DNA of 64,000 nucleotides from Amycolatopsis jejuensis (GTDB taxonomy: Bacteria; Actinomycetota; Actinomycetes; Mycobacteriales; Pseudonocardiaceae). The position numbers were made by a program, and so were the translations under genes. The notes under the pieces were generated by a model. The model was given only the letters and a program-made list of their open reading frames with translations, was not told the DNA's origin and searched no databases. The stretch covers positions 124,001 through 188,000 of the forward strand of contig NZ_JNYZ01000002.1 in the NCBI RefSeq assembly GCF_000717335.1, written 5' to 3'. Of the stretch, positions 7,916-16,694 are shown in pieces (positions within the stretch are counted from its first letter, which is position 1; each line of letters opens with the position of its first letter).

Positions 7916-9604
7916 ATGGATCGCAGGGATTTCCTGAAGGCGCTGGGCTTCACGGCCACGGTTTCCGGAGCGGGGGTACTGCTGGCCGCGTGCAATGCGA
8001 ACGAGCAGCCCGGCGGCGGGCAGGCGGTGGCAGTGTCGTCCGGCGGGACGCTGTACATCCTCACCGACACCACGTCGCAGCACCTCGACCCGGCGAAGAG
8101 CCAGAACCTGGCGATCACGACGACCGGGTTGATCCACCGGAGATTGACCGCGTGGAAGACGTCCGCGGACAGTCCGGCCACCGTGGTACCGGACCTCGCC
8201 ACCGACACCGGCCGGGCGAGCGCGGACGGCAAGACCTGGACGTACACGCTGAAAGACGGCTTGAAGATGGTCGACGGCACGCCGATCACCAGCGCCGAGA
8301 TCAAGTATGGCATCGAGCGGTCGTTCGACGCTGCGTTCGCCGGCGGGCTCAGCTACCACAAGACGCTGCTGGCGGGCGGGGCCGCGTACCAAGGTCCGTT
8401 CAAGGGTGGTGACCTGGCGTCGATCGAGACACCGGACCCGAAGACGATCGTGTTCCACCTGGCCCGTCCGTACGGCGACTGGCCGTGGATCGTGAGCATG
8501 CCCGCGTTCGCGCCGGTACCGAAGGGCAAGGGCACCGACGCGAGCTACGACGCGACGCCGGTCGCGTCCGGCCCGTACCAGGTGGCGTCGTACCAGAAGG
8601 GCGTGCAGGTGAAGTTCACCCGCAACCCGAACTGGGACGCGAAAACCGACCTCGCGCGCACGGGCCTGCCGGACGAGGTGGTGATCCAGCTCGGCCAGGA
8701 CACCGGCGTGATCGCACAGCGGCTGCTCGCGAGCAAGTCCAACGACGCCTTTGCGTTCGGAGCGGCATTCGTGAACCCCGCGCAGCTGTCGCAGATCCGC
8801 ACCAACCCGGCGGCGAAGAACCAGCTCGTGACGTCGAAGTCGGGTGCGCTGGCGTACCTGGCGCTCAACACCAAGCGTGGCCCGCTGGCGAATCTCAAGG
8901 TGCGGCAGGCTTTCCAGTACGCCGTGGACAAGACGGCCTACCAGGTCGCCACCGCGGGCAGCGCCGACCTGGCCGGTCCGATCGCCACCACGCTGATCAC
9001 CGAGGGCATCGCCGGACGTGAGACGTACGACCTGTATCCGGCGCCGCCGTCGGGTGACGTCGCGAAGGCGAAGCAGCTGCTGGCCGAAGCGGGTTTCCCG
9101 AACGGGCTCGACAATCTGGACTTCCCGGTGTCCACGGCGAACAACGACTCGGACAAGGCACAGGCGATCCAGGCCGCGCTGGAGCGGGCCGGGATCCGCA
9201 CGAAGCTGCGCCCGCTCGACGACGACGCCTGGACCACGCTGGTCACCGGCAACGAGGGCACCTACGACCTCACGCTCGGCTCGTGGCAGCCGGACTTCCC
9301 GAGCGCCAACGCCAACATCCAGCCGCTCTTCGGCACGTCGGAGATCGGCAACGGCGGGTACAACGAGTCGCGGTATTCGGTGCCCGAGGTGGACGAGCTG
9401 ATTTCGCAGGCGCAGGGCACCGTCGATCCGACCGCCGCGGGGAAGCTGTGGGCCAAGGCGGACAAGCGGATCCTGCAGGACTCGCCGGTGGTCCCGCTGA
9501 TCTACACGCGCAACTCGTTCCTGCACGGCGCGAAGGTCGGCGACTTCGTGATCGGCGAGTTCCCGGCGTACCCGAACTACCTGCAGATGGGCTTGGCGAA
9601 GTAA
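7916..9604 (+). CDS. ABC importer solute-binding lipoprotein, family 5
   Basis: 562 residues, ATG with GAAAGGG upstream. The N-terminus MDRRDFLKALGF is a twin-arginine type signal and ends in the lipobox LLAAC, so the protein is probably exported folded and lipid-anchored. The mature part matches SBP_bac_5: YILTDTTSQHLDPAKSQN, then PDLATDTGRASADGKTWTY, and later VRQAFQYAVDK. It captures the ligand (oligopeptides, opines or metal chelates in this family) and delivers it to the two permeases upstream. Confidence 0.9.
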   Translation: MDRRDFLKALGFTATVSGAGVLLAACNANEQPGGGQAVAVSSGGTLYILTDTTSQHLDPAKSQNLAITTTGLIHRRLTAWKTSADSPATVVPDLATDTGRASADGKTWTYTLKDGLKMVDGTPITSAEIKYGIERSFDAAFAGGLSYHKTLLAGGAAYQGPFKGGDLASIETPDPKTIVFHLARPYGDWPWIVSMPAFAPVPKGKGTDASYDATPVASGPYQVASYQKGVQVKFTRNPNWDAKTDLARTGLPDEVVIQLGQDTGVIAQRLLASKSNDAFAFGAAFVNPAQLSQIRTNPAAKNQLVTSKSGALAYLALNTKRGPLANLKVRQAFQYAVDKTAYQVATAGSADLAGPIATTLITEGIAGRETYDLYPAPPSGDVAKAKQLLAEAGFPNGLDNLDFPVSTANNDSDKAQAIQAALERAGIRTKLRPLDDDAWTTLVTGNEGTYDLTLGSWQPDFPSANANIQPLFGTSEIGNGGYNESRYSVPEVDELISQAQGTVDPTAAGKLWAKADKRILQDSPVVPLIYTRNSFLHGAKVGDFVIGEFPAYPNYLQMGLAK

Positions 9605-9608
9605 CCCC

Positions 9609-11213
9609 GTGTCCGAGCACCTGCTGTCCCTGCGCGCGGTCTCGATCCGGTTCGGGGAGGTCGAAGCTGTTCGGGAGGTCGCGTTCGACGTGGCCCCTGG
9701 CGAGGTCGTCGCGCTCGTCGGGGAATCCGGGTCGGGCAAGTCGGTCACCGCGTTGTCGCTGCTCGGCCTGCTGCCGGACACGGCGACGGTCACCGGTTCG
9801 GCACTGCTGTCCGGGCGCGATCTGTACACAGTGGACGATCGAGAGCGGCGCGCGGTCCGCGGCGGCGAGATCGGCATGGTCTTCCAGGAGCCGATGAGCG
9901 CGCTGAACCCGGTGTTCCGGATCGGCACCCAGCTCGTGGATGCGGTACGGGCGCACCGGAAAGTGTCGCGGGCGGCGGCGCGGGAGCGGGCCGGGGAGCT
10001 GCTGGAGCTCGTCGAGCTGGACGCGCGGCGGGTCCTGCGGGCGTATCCGCACGAGCTGTCCGGCGGGCAGCTGCAGCGGGTGGTGATCGCGATGGCGTTG
10101 ATCCACGAGCCTGCGTTGCTCGTCGCGGACGAGCCGACGACGGCGCTCGACGTGACCGTGCAGGCCGGGATTCTGCAGCTGCTGCGGTCGCTGCGGGACC
10201 GGCTGGGTACCGCGATTCTGCTGGTGACACACGACATGGGCGTGGTCGCGGACATCGCGGACCGCGTGGTGGTGCTGCGTGCCGGGCGCGTGGTGGAGGA
10301 GAACACTGTCGACGGGTTGTTCGCGCAGCCGCGGGCGGAGTACACCCGTGAGCTGCTGGATTCGGTGCTGTCGCTGGGTTCCACGCCGCCAGCAGCGGCG
10401 CGACCACCGGCGGAACCGCTCGTGTCGGTGGTGGATCTCGAGGTGACCTACCGCGTCGGCGGTGGTGCGCCGCCCGTGCGTGCCGTCGATGGCGTGACCT
10501 TGGAGATCGGGGCGGACGAGGTGCTCGGCCTGGTGGGCGAGTCGGGTTCCGGCAAGAGCACGATCTCGTCGGTGCTGACCGGGCTGGTCACCCCGTCGGC
10601 CGGGACGGTGCGGGTCGGCGGCGTGGACGTGGCGCGGGCGTCCGCGCGGGAGCGGCGGGAGGTGCGGCGGCAGATCGGGATCGTGTTCCAGAACCCCGCG
10701 TCGGCGCTCAATCCGCGCGCGACGATCGGAGCGAGCATCGCGGAACCGCTGGTGGTGCACGGCGAACGCGGCGGCCACCGCGAGCGGGTCGCGGAGCTGC
10801 TCACCGCGGTCCGGCTCGATCCGGGCTGGATCGGCCGGTATCCGCACGAGCTGTCCGGCGGGCAGCGCCAGCGGGTGGGGATCGCGCGGGCGCTGGCGTT
10901 GCGGCCGCGGCTGCTGATCGCGGACGAGCCGACCAGCGCGCTCGACGTGTCGGTGCAGGCGGCGGTCCTCGACCTGCTCGCGGACCTGCAGCGGGAGCTG
11001 GCGTTCGCATGCCTGTTCATCAGTCACGACCTGGCGGTGGTGGAGCGCGTCGCGGACCGGGTCGCGGTGCTGCACCGCGGCCGGGTGGTCGAGGAGGGCC
11101 CGGTTGCGGCGGTGCTGGGTGCGCCGCGGGAGGATTACACGCGGCGGCTCGTGGCAGCGGCGCCGGTCGCGGACCCGCAGCGGCAGCGGGAACGGCGGCA
11201 AACGCTGTCCTGA
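9609..11213 (+). CDS. Fused double ABC ATPase (DppD-DppF type)
   Basis: 534 residues from a GTG, four bases after the binding-protein gene. Two complete nucleotide-binding domains lie in one chain. The first has GESGSGKS near residue 38, signature LSGGQLQRV and Walker B LLVADEPTTALD. The second, from about residue 273, has GESGSGKS, LSGGQRQRV and LLIADEPTSALD. Both keep the switch histidine (VTHD, ISHD). In most importers of this type the two ATPases are separate genes; the fusion occurs in actinobacteria and supplies both engines of the importer. Confidence 0.92.
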   Translation: MSEHLLSLRAVSIRFGEVEAVREVAFDVAPGEVVALVGESGSGKSVTALSLLGLLPDTATVTGSALLSGRDLYTVDDRERRAVRGGEIGMVFQEPMSALNPVFRIGTQLVDAVRAHRKVSRAAARERAGELLELVELDARRVLRAYPHELSGGQLQRVVIAMALIHEPALLVADEPTTALDVTVQAGILQLLRSLRDRLGTAILLVTHDMGVVADIADRVVVLRAGRVVEENTVDGLFAQPRAEYTRELLDSVLSLGSTPPAAARPPAEPLVSVVDLEVTYRVGGGAPPVRAVDGVTLEIGADEVLGLVGESGSGKSTISSVLTGLVTPSAGTVRVGGVDVARASARERREVRRQIGIVFQNPASALNPRATIGASIAEPLVVHGERGGHRERVAELLTAVRLDPGWIGRYPHELSGGQRQRVGIARALALRPRLLIADEPTSALDVSVQAAVLDLLADLQRELAFACLFISHDLAVVERVADRVAVLHRGRVVEEGPVAAVLGAPREDYTRRLVAAAPVADPQRQRERRQTLS

Positions 11214-11256
11214 CCGAGGCATTTCCGGGTCGGTACTGGCGTGAAGGTGGTTGCAC

Positions 11257-11787
11257 ATGGGCAAGCTGCTCTACTCGGCCGCGATGTCTCTCGACGGGTT
11301 CATCGCCGGTCCCGGCGGGGACATGGGCTGGCTGGCGCCGTACACCGGACCGGATCCCACTGCGGACGAGCTGGCCGCGGAGACCGGCGCGCTGCTGGTC
11401 GGCCGCCGGACCTTCTCGGGCGACGACCCGTATCGCGGCACCGAGGCGGAGGGCCAGGCGTTCGGGGGCGGCTGGGAGGGACCGCAGGTCGTGCTCACGC
11501 GGCAGCCTGCGCCTGCGGTGCCTGGGGTGACGTTTTGCGCGTCGCTGGCGGAGGGCGTCGAGGCGGCGCAGGCAGCGGCGGGGGAGCGGACGGTGAACGT
11601 GCTGGGCGCGACCGTCGCCCGCGCGTGCATCGAGGCGGGCCTGCTGGACGAGGTCGCGGTGATCGTGATGCCGGTTCTGCTCGGTGCCGGGGTGCAGCTG
11701 TTCGAACGCCCGTCGGGACCTGCGGTGCCGCTGGAACTGGTGTCACAGACCGGGACGAGCCTCCGGTACCGGGTCCTGGGCCGGTGA
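11257..11787 (+). CDS. DHFR-fold reductase, RibD C-terminal family
   Basis: 176 residues, ATG preceded by GAAGGTGG. The sequence MSLDGFIAGPGGDMGWL and the later GATVARACIEAGLLDEV and PVLLGAGVQLF mark the RibD-C/dihydrofolate-reductase-like family of NADPH-dependent reductases. Most members near regulatory genes have no known substrate. The last 45 bases overlap the convergent iminopeptidase gene. A paralogue lies at 33664. Confidence 0.85.
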   Translation: MGKLLYSAAMSLDGFIAGPGGDMGWLAPYTGPDPTADELAAETGALLVGRRTFSGDDPYRGTEAEGQAFGGGWEGPQVVLTRQPAPAVPGVTFCASLAEGVEAAQAAAGERTVNVLGATVARACIEAGLLDEVAVIVMPVLLGAGVQLFERPSGPAVPLELVSQTGTSLRYRVLGR

Positions 11788-12717
11788 GAACCGGGCGATG
11801 GCGGCGCGGACCGCTTCGCCCATCGCCGGGCTGCCGGTGTGGCCGGAGTCGTCGATCACGATGAGCTCGGCGTCCGGCCAGGCTTGGGCGAGCTGCCACG
11901 CGGCACGCAGCGGCGCACCCAGGTCGTGGCGGCCGTGGATCAGCACGGCGGGAATGCCGTGCAGGCGGTGGATTTCGCGGAGGAGGCGGCCGTCGTCGAG
12001 CCAGGCGTGGTGGCCGTAGTAGTGGGCGCAGAGGCGGGCGAAGGCGACCAGATTGTCGTCGGGCCGGTCGCTGTACTGGCCCGGACGGCCCAGCGTTTCG
12101 TGGGAGATGACGGCGTCCTCCCACGCGCCCCAGGCGTGGGCCGCACGGAGCCGGACGGCACGGTCCGGGCTGGCGAGGAGCTGCGCGTACCCGGCGAGCA
12201 GGTCGCCGTCCGGGTCGGGCGCGGCTTGGCGGAAGGCTTCCCACCGGGCGGGAAGGAGGCGCCCGACCCCGCGGTAGAGCCAGTCGACCTCGTCCACGGT
12301 GCTGGTGAAGGTGCCGACGAGGATGATCTCACTGACGCGCTCCGGGTACCGCTGGGCGTAGGCGAGGATGAGCGTTGCGCCCCAGGAACCGCCGTAGAGC
12401 AGCCACTTTTCGACGCCGAGGTGGGTGCGGAGGCGTTCCATGTCGGCGATCAGGTGGCCGGTCGTGTTGTGTTCGAGACTCACCGCCGGATTCGCGACGT
12501 TGGGGGTGCTCCGCCCACAGCCGCGCTGGTCGAACACGGTGATGTGGAACTCGGCGGGGTCGAACCCCTTGCGCCCGGAGTCACGCCCTCCGCCGCCGGG
12601 ACCGCCGTGCACGCACAGCACCGGCTTGCCGTCCGGATTTCCGCTGGTGGACCAGTAAACGCGCTGTCCGTCGCCGACGTCCAGCAGTCCTTCGGCCGTG
12701 TTCCCGAGCGTCGGCAT
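11743..12717 (-). CDS. pip: Prolyl iminopeptidase
   Basis: 324 residues. Alpha/beta-hydrolase of peptidase family S33, releasing N-terminal proline from peptides in the cytoplasm. Visible: oxyanion motif HGGPGGG near 37-43, DQRGCGRSTP, nucleophile elbow GGSWG, and the late H in SGHTGSP. The ATG at 12717 is favoured over a GTG at 12726 because TAGCGT (a TANNNT -10 box) ends seven bases before the ATG, consistent with a leaderless message. The 3' end overlaps the convergent RibD-like gene by 45 bases. Confidence 0.88.
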   Translation of the reverse strand: MPTLGNTAEGLLDVGDGQRVYWSTSGNPDGKPVLCVHGGPGGGGRDSGRKGFDPAEFHITVFDQRGCGRSTPNVANPAVSLEHNTTGHLIADMERLRTHLGVEKWLLYGGSWGATLILAYAQRYPERVSEIILVGTFTSTVDEVDWLYRGVGRLLPARWEAFRQAAPDPDGDLLAGYAQLLASPDRAVRLRAAHAWGAWEDAVISHETLGRPGQYSDRPDDNLVAFARLCAHYYGHHAWLDDGRLLREIHRLHGIPAVLIHGRHDLGAPLRAAWQLAQAWPDAELIVIDDSGHTGSPAMGEAVRAAIARFSPAQDPVPEARPGL

Positions 12718-12772
12718 ACGCTGCACGCTACTGGATCACGTGCAGGATCCTCCCGTCCGCCGCCGGACCGGG

Positions 12773-12802
12773 TTTACAGCGCGGCGGGCAGGTCCCTAGG
12801 AT
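12773..12802 (+). promoter_or_regulatory. Candidate promoter of the first membrane paralogue
   Basis: TTTACA at 12773-12778 and TAGGAT at 12797-12802 are separated by 18 bp and precede the gene at 12856. The second paralogue has a similar arrangement, GTGACC at 13615 and TAGCCT at 13638, and both -10 boxes follow GGTCC. This is judged by eye only. Confidence 0.4.
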
Positions 12803-12855
12803 CTGGCGCGCCGGAAGTGCCGCGGACGCGCAGCCCCGGCGAGGTGGAGGTCTGG

Positions 12856-13539
12856 ATGGCTCACGGGGAGCCCGGCGGCACCGGCGACCTCGAGTCGGTG
12901 GCGAAGCTGGTGAGTTTGTCCGAGACGGCACCGATGCCCCGTATCGACGGCAGCGAACCTCCGCCGCTGGTCGCACCGCGTCCGGTGGACCCCGCTACGG
13001 CCTTTGCCGGCGCCCTGGACGGTTCGACGGCGGTCGACCAGCTGGCCGCCCGCGGCCCGGCGCCCGACGAACCCGACGCTTCCCTCGACGAGCTGCTGAC
13101 CGCCCCGCCGCTGACCGCGCCGCCCTCGACCACGCCGCCGGACCGCCGCCGGTACGCGATGTTCGCCGGTGCAGCCGTGCTGGTGTGCGCGGGGCTGGGC
13201 GGATGGGCCCTGTGGCCGTCCTCGTCGAGCGGCACCACCGGACAGCCTGCGGAACCGCCCCCGGGCCCGGTCCGGACGTCGACGTCCGCACCCCCGGCCG
13301 TCAGCACCCTCAGCGCGACCCCGACGCCACCGGCCGCAACGGGCGAAGTCCGCGACACGACCGTCCGCGCGACCAGCCGCCCCGCGACCGGCGCCCAGCA
13401 ACGGGGTGAGCAGGACGAGGAAACCCGGGGGAACCGTCCCCGCGACCCGATGGAGGACGCGTTCAGCTCGGCGGTCAGCTCGTACATGGACCAGTGGAAC
13501 GGGCACGGGAACCAGCCCCCGCGGCGCTGGCACGGCTGA
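12856..13539 (+). CDS. Single-pass membrane protein of unknown function, paralogue 1
   Basis: 227 residues, ATG after GGTGGAGG. I do not recognise the family. The cytoplasmic half starts with a motif shared with the next gene (GDLESVAKLVSLSETAPMPRID). One membrane helix is at about 98-118 (AMFAGAAVLVCAGLGGWALW). A Pro/Thr/Ser-rich outer linker follows, and a short C-terminal helix (DPMEDAFSSAVSSYMDQW). The arrangement suggests a tethered cell-envelope protein whose N-terminal motif binds a common partner. Function is not inferable. Confidence 0.75.
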   Translation: MAHGEPGGTGDLESVAKLVSLSETAPMPRIDGSEPPPLVAPRPVDPATAFAGALDGSTAVDQLAARGPAPDEPDASLDELLTAPPLTAPPSTTPPDRRRYAMFAGAAVLVCAGLGGWALWPSSSSGTTGQPAEPPPGPVRTSTSAPPAVSTLSATPTPPAATGEVRDTTVRATSRPATGAQQRGEQDEETRGNRPRDPMEDAFSSAVSSYMDQWNGHGNQPPRRWHG

Positions 13540-13702
13540 GCTGCGCTTTTCCCGCCGTGCGGGGCCGGGAGGCGCATGATCGCGGAATATTCGGGCAACA
13601 CCGGGCCGGACCGGGTGACCGGCTCCGCGGCGGTCCATAGCCTGGGGCCATCCGGCGGTACCGGCACCTCCGGACGCTGGACCAACCGGAGCGGAGGCCC
13701 GT

Positions 13703-14476
13703 ATGCCCGACACGGAGCCCGGCCGCAGCGGTGACCTCGATTCGGTCGAAAAGCTCGTGAGCCGATGCGACACCGGCCCGATCCCCCGGATCGACGAAAC
13801 CGTGCTGCCGGCACCGGACCCGTCCACTGCAGCGTGGCCGGTCCCGACGGGCGCCGACGAGGCTGCTGCCTTGGTCGCCCGGTCGCGTCCGGCTGACGAG
13901 GCACAAAGCCCCGAATCTCCACCGCCGGCAGCCGATCACGAGCCGGAATCCGTCGCGGCATGGACGGCTCCGAAAAACGCCGACGCTGAAGTCCCCGCCG
14001 ACACGGACCCGGAGACCACCGGCCGACCCGCGCCGAAGGGGCTGCGGGCGCGGCATGCGGTGGCCGCCGGAGTCACCGCGGTCGTCTGTGCCGGGTTCGC
14101 TGCCTGGGCTTGGCTGCCGTCGGCGGCGAGTGTCGATGCCGGGCCTGCCCCGGCGCCTCCCGGGCCGGTGCCCTCGTCCTCGGCGCCGCCGCCCACCACA
14201 CCGAGTACCACCCCGCCCCCGGTGGCGACCGGCGAAGTCCGGGGTACCGGCGCGGGCGGCGGCGGCAGTCCGGCGGATGCCGAGAAGCCCGCCAAGCGCA
14301 GCCCGGCGCACCGGGCCCCCGCCGAGCGGAAGCCCGCGGACCGGAAACCCGCAGCTCCACCGCCCGCCAACACCCAGAGCGACGAGCGTTCGGACAGCGG
14401 TTCCCTTGAGGACCAGATCAACGCCTACATCCGGCAGCGGCTGGCCGAGCACGGGTTCTCCGGCGGCATGCCCTGA
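13703..14476 (+). CDS. Single-pass membrane protein of unknown function, paralogue 2
   Basis: 257 residues. It has the same plan as the previous gene: N-terminal GDLDSVEKLVSRCDTGPIPR motif, a variable acidic Pro-rich stretch, one membrane helix (AAGVTAVVCAGFAAWAWL, about residues 116-134), a Pro/Ser-rich outer segment with Lys-Pro repeats (AERKPADRKPAAPPP), and a short C-terminal amphipathic helix (LEDQINAYIRQRLAEHG). Only the N-terminal motif, the helix and the layout are conserved between the two, so the tandem duplication is old. Family not recognised. Confidence 0.75.
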   Translation: MPDTEPGRSGDLDSVEKLVSRCDTGPIPRIDETVLPAPDPSTAAWPVPTGADEAAALVARSRPADEAQSPESPPPAADHEPESVAAWTAPKNADAEVPADTDPETTGRPAPKGLRARHAVAAGVTAVVCAGFAAWAWLPSAASVDAGPAPAPPGPVPSSSAPPPTTPSTTPPPVATGEVRGTGAGGGGSPADAEKPAKRSPAHRAPAERKPADRKPAAPPPANTQSDERSDSGSLEDQINAYIRQRLAEHGFSGGMP

Positions 14477-14578
14477 TCGGGAGGCCCGGCGACCGATCGG
14501 GCGACCGTACCCGCCGGGCTGCCACCGGGGTACTACTGTGAGTGGGCCACTACCGCCTGAACCGTTCGCGAGGTACCC

Positions 14579-15436
14579 ATGCCCGGCTCGCCGTCGTCCA
14601 CGCAGTCGCCCAGCCAGGTTCCCGTGGGGGTGGACCCGAACCGGCCCAGCATTGCGCGGATCTACGACGGTTTCCTCGGCGGCAGTCACCACTACGAGGT
14701 CGACCGGGCGGTCATGGACAAGATCAGCACCGCCGTACCCGAGGCGGTGCACATCGCGCGCGGGAACCGCGGTTTCCACAACCGCGTGCTGCGGATGCTG
14801 GCCAGCCAGACCGAGATCCGGCAGTTCCTCGACTGCGGGTCCGGCCTGCCGACCGCCGAGAACACCCACCAGATCGTGCAGCGCCACCACCGTGACGCGC
14901 GGGTCGTGTACGTCGACAACGACCCCGTCGTCCTCGCGCACGGGCGCGCGCTGCTCGCCGAGAACGACTACACCCACATGGTCGAGGCCGACATCTTCGA
15001 GCCGCAAGGCGTGCTGCAGCACGAAACCGTCCGCGAGTACATCGATTTCTCGCAGCCGGTCGCGCTCCTGCACATCGGCACGATGCACCACTACGAGGGC
15101 GACGGCGCGGCCGACGTGATGCGCGAGTACATCGACGCGCTCGCGCCTGGGTCGTTCGTCGCGCTCGCCCATTTCTACGACCCCGAGGTCCCGGAGCTCA
15201 CCGCGGTCGCCAAGCGGATCGAGGAGATCCTCGTCGCCGGGCCGCTCGGGGCCGGACGGTTCCGGACCCGCGCCGAGATCGAGGCGATGCTGCCCGGTCT
15301 CGAGCTCCTGCCGCCGGGCTCGACGGCCGGTCCGGGGCTCTCGGTCGCCGACGAATGGTGGCAGGACGGTCCCCGCTTGACGCCGCTCAGCGACGCGGCG
15401 AAGTGCGTTGCGGGAGTGGTCGGCCGCAAGGTCTGA
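14579..15436 (+). CDS. SAM-dependent methyltransferase, PF04672-type
   Basis: 285 residues. The opening VDPNRPSIARIYDGFLGGSH is the hallmark of the actinobacterial S-adenosyl methyltransferase family once called DUF574. The SAM loop is FLDCGSGLPT near residue 82, followed by VVYVDNDPVVLAH as the acidic ribose-binding strand. These proteins are numerous in actinomycetes and have no general assigned substrate. No pathway partner is evident next to it. Confidence 0.88.
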   Translation: MPGSPSSTQSPSQVPVGVDPNRPSIARIYDGFLGGSHHYEVDRAVMDKISTAVPEAVHIARGNRGFHNRVLRMLASQTEIRQFLDCGSGLPTAENTHQIVQRHHRDARVVYVDNDPVVLAHGRALLAENDYTHMVEADIFEPQGVLQHETVREYIDFSQPVALLHIGTMHHYEGDGAADVMREYIDALAPGSFVALAHFYDPEVPELTAVAKRIEEILVAGPLGAGRFRTRAEIEAMLPGLELLPPGSTAGPGLSVADEWWQDGPRLTPLSDAAKCVAGVVGRKV

Positions 15437-15441
15437 CCGGC

Positions 15442-15462
15442 GTTGCTGATGGAGCAACGACT
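15442..15462. promoter_or_regulatory. Candidate IclR operator, copy 1
   Basis: GTTGCTGATGGAGCAAC at 15442-15458 is a dyad with perfect 6-bp arms (GTTGCT/AGCAAC) and a 5-bp centre, followed by GACT. The same 21-base block, with two changes, recurs at 21262. It sits 40 bp before the first gene of the catabolic set that contains an IclR regulator. Binding by that regulator is inference. Confidence 0.65.
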
Positions 15463-15500
15463 CGGCCCGATGCCCGGCGTGCGCTTCTACCGTCCTCGGC

Positions 15501-16694
15501 ATGTGCGCAGGACGAGAAGTGGCGATGCAGCGCCGGGTGCTCGGCGAGATAGCGGGTCTCCGACAGGCCGGGCGGCTGAAGCCCGAGGTGCCGCTCGGGG
15601 GTGCGCAAGGCCCGCGCGTCCGCATTGACGGAGCCCGCGAGGTCGTCAACCTCTGCAGCAACGACTACCTGTCGCTCGCGAACGATCCGGTCGTGGTCGA
15701 CGCGGCGATAGAAGCGTTGCGGCACCACGGTTTCGGGATGGCATCGGTCCGCTTCATCTCCGGTACCCACGAGCTGCACCGGCAGCTCGAACAGGCCATC
15801 GCCGAGTTCGTCGGCACCGAGGCCGCAATCGTCCTGTCGTCCTGCTTCGACGCCAATTCCGGGCTCTTCGACGCGCTCCTCGGACCGGGTGACCTCGTCC
15901 TCTCCGACGAGCTCAACCACGCCAGCATCATCGAAGGCGTCCGGCTCTGCCGTGCCGAGCGCGTTCGCTACCCGCATGCGGACGTCGACGCGGTCGAAAA
16001 AGCGTTGCAGCAGCGGCCGAAGGGCTCGCTCGCCGCAGTGGTCACCGACGGCGTCTTCTCGATGGACGGCTCCGTCGCGCCGCTGCGCGAGCTGGCGAAG
16101 GTGACCGAGGCGTACGACGCCATCCTGGTCGTCGACGATTCGCACGGCATCGGCGTCCTCGGCGCGACCGGCCGGGGGAGTGCGGAACATCTGGACCTTG
16201 CCACGCCGCCCGACGTCACGACCGGCACCTTCGGCAAAGCCCTCGGCGGCGCCAGCGGCGGGTTCGTGGCTGCCAGCGAGGCGGTGGTCGAGCTGCTGCG
16301 GCAACGGTCCCGGCCGTACCTGTTCTCGAACGCCGTACCGCCGCACGTCGCCGCGGGTTCCCTCGCCGCGCTTGACCTTCTCCGGCGCAACGCCCGGCTG
16401 GTCAAAAGGCTCCAGGGCAATGCGGCCTACCTGCGGGCCAGGCTGGTCGAGCGGGGGTTCGAGATCCTGCCCGGCAGGCATCCGATCGTGCCGGTGATGA
16501 CTCGCGACGTCGGCCGGACGCAGGCCTGGGCCGAGACCTTGCGTGCGCACGGCGTGCTGGCGACCGGAATCTGGTATCCCGTCGTGCCGGAGGGCACCGA
16601 GCGGATCAGGCTCCAGGCTGCGGCCGGACACTCCACAGTGGACCTGGGCCTGGCCGTCGACGCGCTGACCTCGGCCCGGGAGGCGCGCCGGTGA
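15501..16694 (+). CDS. kbl: Glycine C-acetyltransferase-like PLP enzyme (alpha-oxoamine synthase family)
   Basis: 397 residues. Kbl cleaves 2-amino-3-oxobutyrate with CoA to glycine and acetyl-CoA, or runs in reverse. Close resemblance to E. coli Kbl is visible in HGFGMASVRFI, SDELNHASIIEGVRLC, VDDSHGIGVLG, the PLP-lysine motif TFGKALGGASGGF and RQRSRPYLFSN. The usual threonine-dehydrogenase partner gene is absent; instead the gene opens a catabolic run with hydrolases and a monooxygenase, so the true substrate may be another 2-amino-3-oxoacid. An ATG at 15525 is an alternative start with a slightly better RBS. Confidence 0.8.
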   Translation: MCAGREVAMQRRVLGEIAGLRQAGRLKPEVPLGGAQGPRVRIDGAREVVNLCSNDYLSLANDPVVVDAAIEALRHHGFGMASVRFISGTHELHRQLEQAIAEFVGTEAAIVLSSCFDANSGLFDALLGPGDLVLSDELNHASIIEGVRLCRAERVRYPHADVDAVEKALQQRPKGSLAAVVTDGVFSMDGSVAPLRELAKVTEAYDAILVVDDSHGIGVLGATGRGSAEHLDLATPPDVTTGTFGKALGGASGGFVAASEAVVELLRQRSRPYLFSNAVPPHVAAGSLAALDLLRRNARLVKRLQGNAAYLRARLVERGFEILPGRHPIVPVMTRDVGRTQAWAETLRAHGVLATGIWYPVVPEGTERIRLQAAAGHSTVDLGLAVDALTSAREARR

